Source: an uncultured Chloroflexota bacterium (GTDB taxonomy: Bacteria; Chloroflexota; Chloroflexia; Thermomicrobiales; UBA6265). Taken from it: a stretch of DNA of 6,057 bases. Made by a program: the position numbers and the translations under genes. Positions 5,456 to 6,057 of this stretch are shown here, piece by piece (position 1 is the first letter of the stretch; every line of letters begins with the position of its first letter). The stretch is from the NCBI GenBank assembly GCA_937901745.1, contig CALGSZ010000099.1:1-6057 (forward strand). Direction: 5' to 3'. The notes beneath the pieces were generated by a model that did not search any database, had not been told where the DNA came from, and worked only from the letters and a program-made list of their open reading frames with translations.

Positions 5456-6057
5456 GTGAGCACAGGACGAGCGGAAAGCCTGAATGTCGCTAATTCTCGA
5501 GATTGGCGTCGGCTAGGCGACATTGGGTTGTGCTTTCTGCTGACGCTGTTCGCGATGTTCCGGGGCCTGGCCGCGATTGAGGCGTCGCGGGAAGGTGCCT
5601 GGCTGGAGGCGGCGAATCATGCGATCACGTTCGTCGCGATGGCGATCATGTCGGTGTTGCCGATCATCCGCGGGCGGGCGATCGCCCGCGACGCCGGGCT
5701 GGCGCCGAAGGTGGTCGCCACGATCGGCGGATACGCGATCATCCCGCTCGCCATGCTGCCGTTGACCTGGCGCGCCGATTGGCTGTTGACAGTGTCGAGT
5801 GTCGGTCTCGTTGCTGGTACGGCCTGGGAGATTTGGGCGCTGCTGACTTTGCGCCAGTCGTTCAGCGTCTTTCCAGAGGCTCGCAAGCTCGTGACGCGTG
5901 GCCCGTATGGCATCGTCCGCCACCCCCTATATGCTAGCTACCTGGTGGGATACGTCCTGGTCGCGTTGCCGAGGCTGAGCGTGCTGGCCGTGCTGATCGC
6001 GGGCGCGGGGATGGTGGCGCAGGTCATCCGCGCTCACCGCGAAGAAGCGGTGCTGCG
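5456..6057 (+). CDS. ICMT/PEMT-like integral membrane methyltransferase (3' end cut by the window)
   Basis: Translation from GTG 5456 gives 200 codons with no stop before the window edge. Several hydrophobic helices (about 22-40, 53-71, 86-104, 109-131, 158-185) surround the signature of the isoprenylcysteine carboxyl methyltransferase / phospholipid methyltransferase fold: LVTRGPYGIVRHPLYASYL (145-163), including G149-P150-Y151 and R155-H156-P157, followed by a final segment with paired Glu (E196-E197). In this family these parts bind S-adenosylmethionine and position a membrane-embedded substrate. Bacterial members act on varied lipids, isoprenoids or small hydrophobic molecules, so the substrate cannot be named. 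Family members usually end soon after the Glu pair, so probably only a few tens of residues are missing. It is transcribed away from the PMT-like gene and need not be functionally linked to it. Confidence 0.82.
   Translation, partial: MSTGRAESLNVANSRDWRRLGDIGLCFLLTLFAMFRGLAAIEASREGAWLEAANHAITFVAMAIMSVLPIIRGRAIARDAGLAPKVVATIGGYAIIPLAMLPLTWRADWLLTVSSVGLVAGTAWEIWALLTLRQSFSVFPEARKLVTRGPYGIVRHPLYASYLVGYVLVALPRLSVLAVLIAGAGMVAQVIRAHREEAVL
5674..5689. repeat. 16-bp perfect palindrome inside the methyltransferase gene
   Basis: GCGGGCGATCGCCCGC is a perfect inverted repeat with no loop, centred between 5681 and 5682 within the codons for residues 73-78. Its core is GCGATCGC. It may be a methylation or iterated-palindrome site, or chance in GC-rich coding DNA. 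Confidence 0.5.

Overview
The window is about 6 kb of GC-rich bacterial DNA, by eye a little over 60% GC. It reads as a cell-envelope locus dominated by multi-pass membrane glycosyltransferases of the GT-C fold. GT87 paralogues, a PMT/GT39-like enzyme and a one-pass protein with a Pro/Thr-rich stalk and a DUF4352-like domain together resemble Chloroflexota (Thermomicrobia/Sphaerobacter-like) genomes more than proteobacteria. This placement is an impression from protein style and base composition. There is no rRNA or other marker here to confirm it.

Layout. Positions 2-112 may be the 3' end of an upstream gene that overlaps the next start by ATGA. At 109-1449 (+) lies a first GT87-type glycosyltransferase, and at 1629-2912 (+) a divergent second one with the same motif spacing. 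The gap between them is unusually AT-rich and packed with short perfect palindromes, so it is the best candidate control region in the window. At 3057-3746 (+) is a membrane-anchored surface protein made of one TM helix, a short charged segment, a Pro/Thr stalk with two 10-residue repeats, and a DUF4352-like beta domain. It meets tail-to-tail, with only 11 bp between stop codons, a minus-strand gene at 3758-5188 encoding a PMT/ArnT-type GT-C glycosyltransferase. A 267-bp divergent spacer follows. Last, at 5456 to the window end (+), is an ICMT/PEMT-like integral membrane methyltransferase, cut off by the window edge.

How the parts may work together (inference). The three GT-C enzymes would use polyprenyl-phosphate sugars on the outer face of the cytoplasmic membrane. 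The neighbouring stalk protein, with its dense Thr/Ser/Pro linker, is a plausible acceptor or partner. No mobile element, CRISPR array, tRNA or rRNA was seen. Nothing here proves a new system. The most useful leads are the palindrome cluster at 1478-1549, the possible pairing of the PMT-like enzyme with the Pro/Thr stalk protein, and the diverged tandem GT87 pair.
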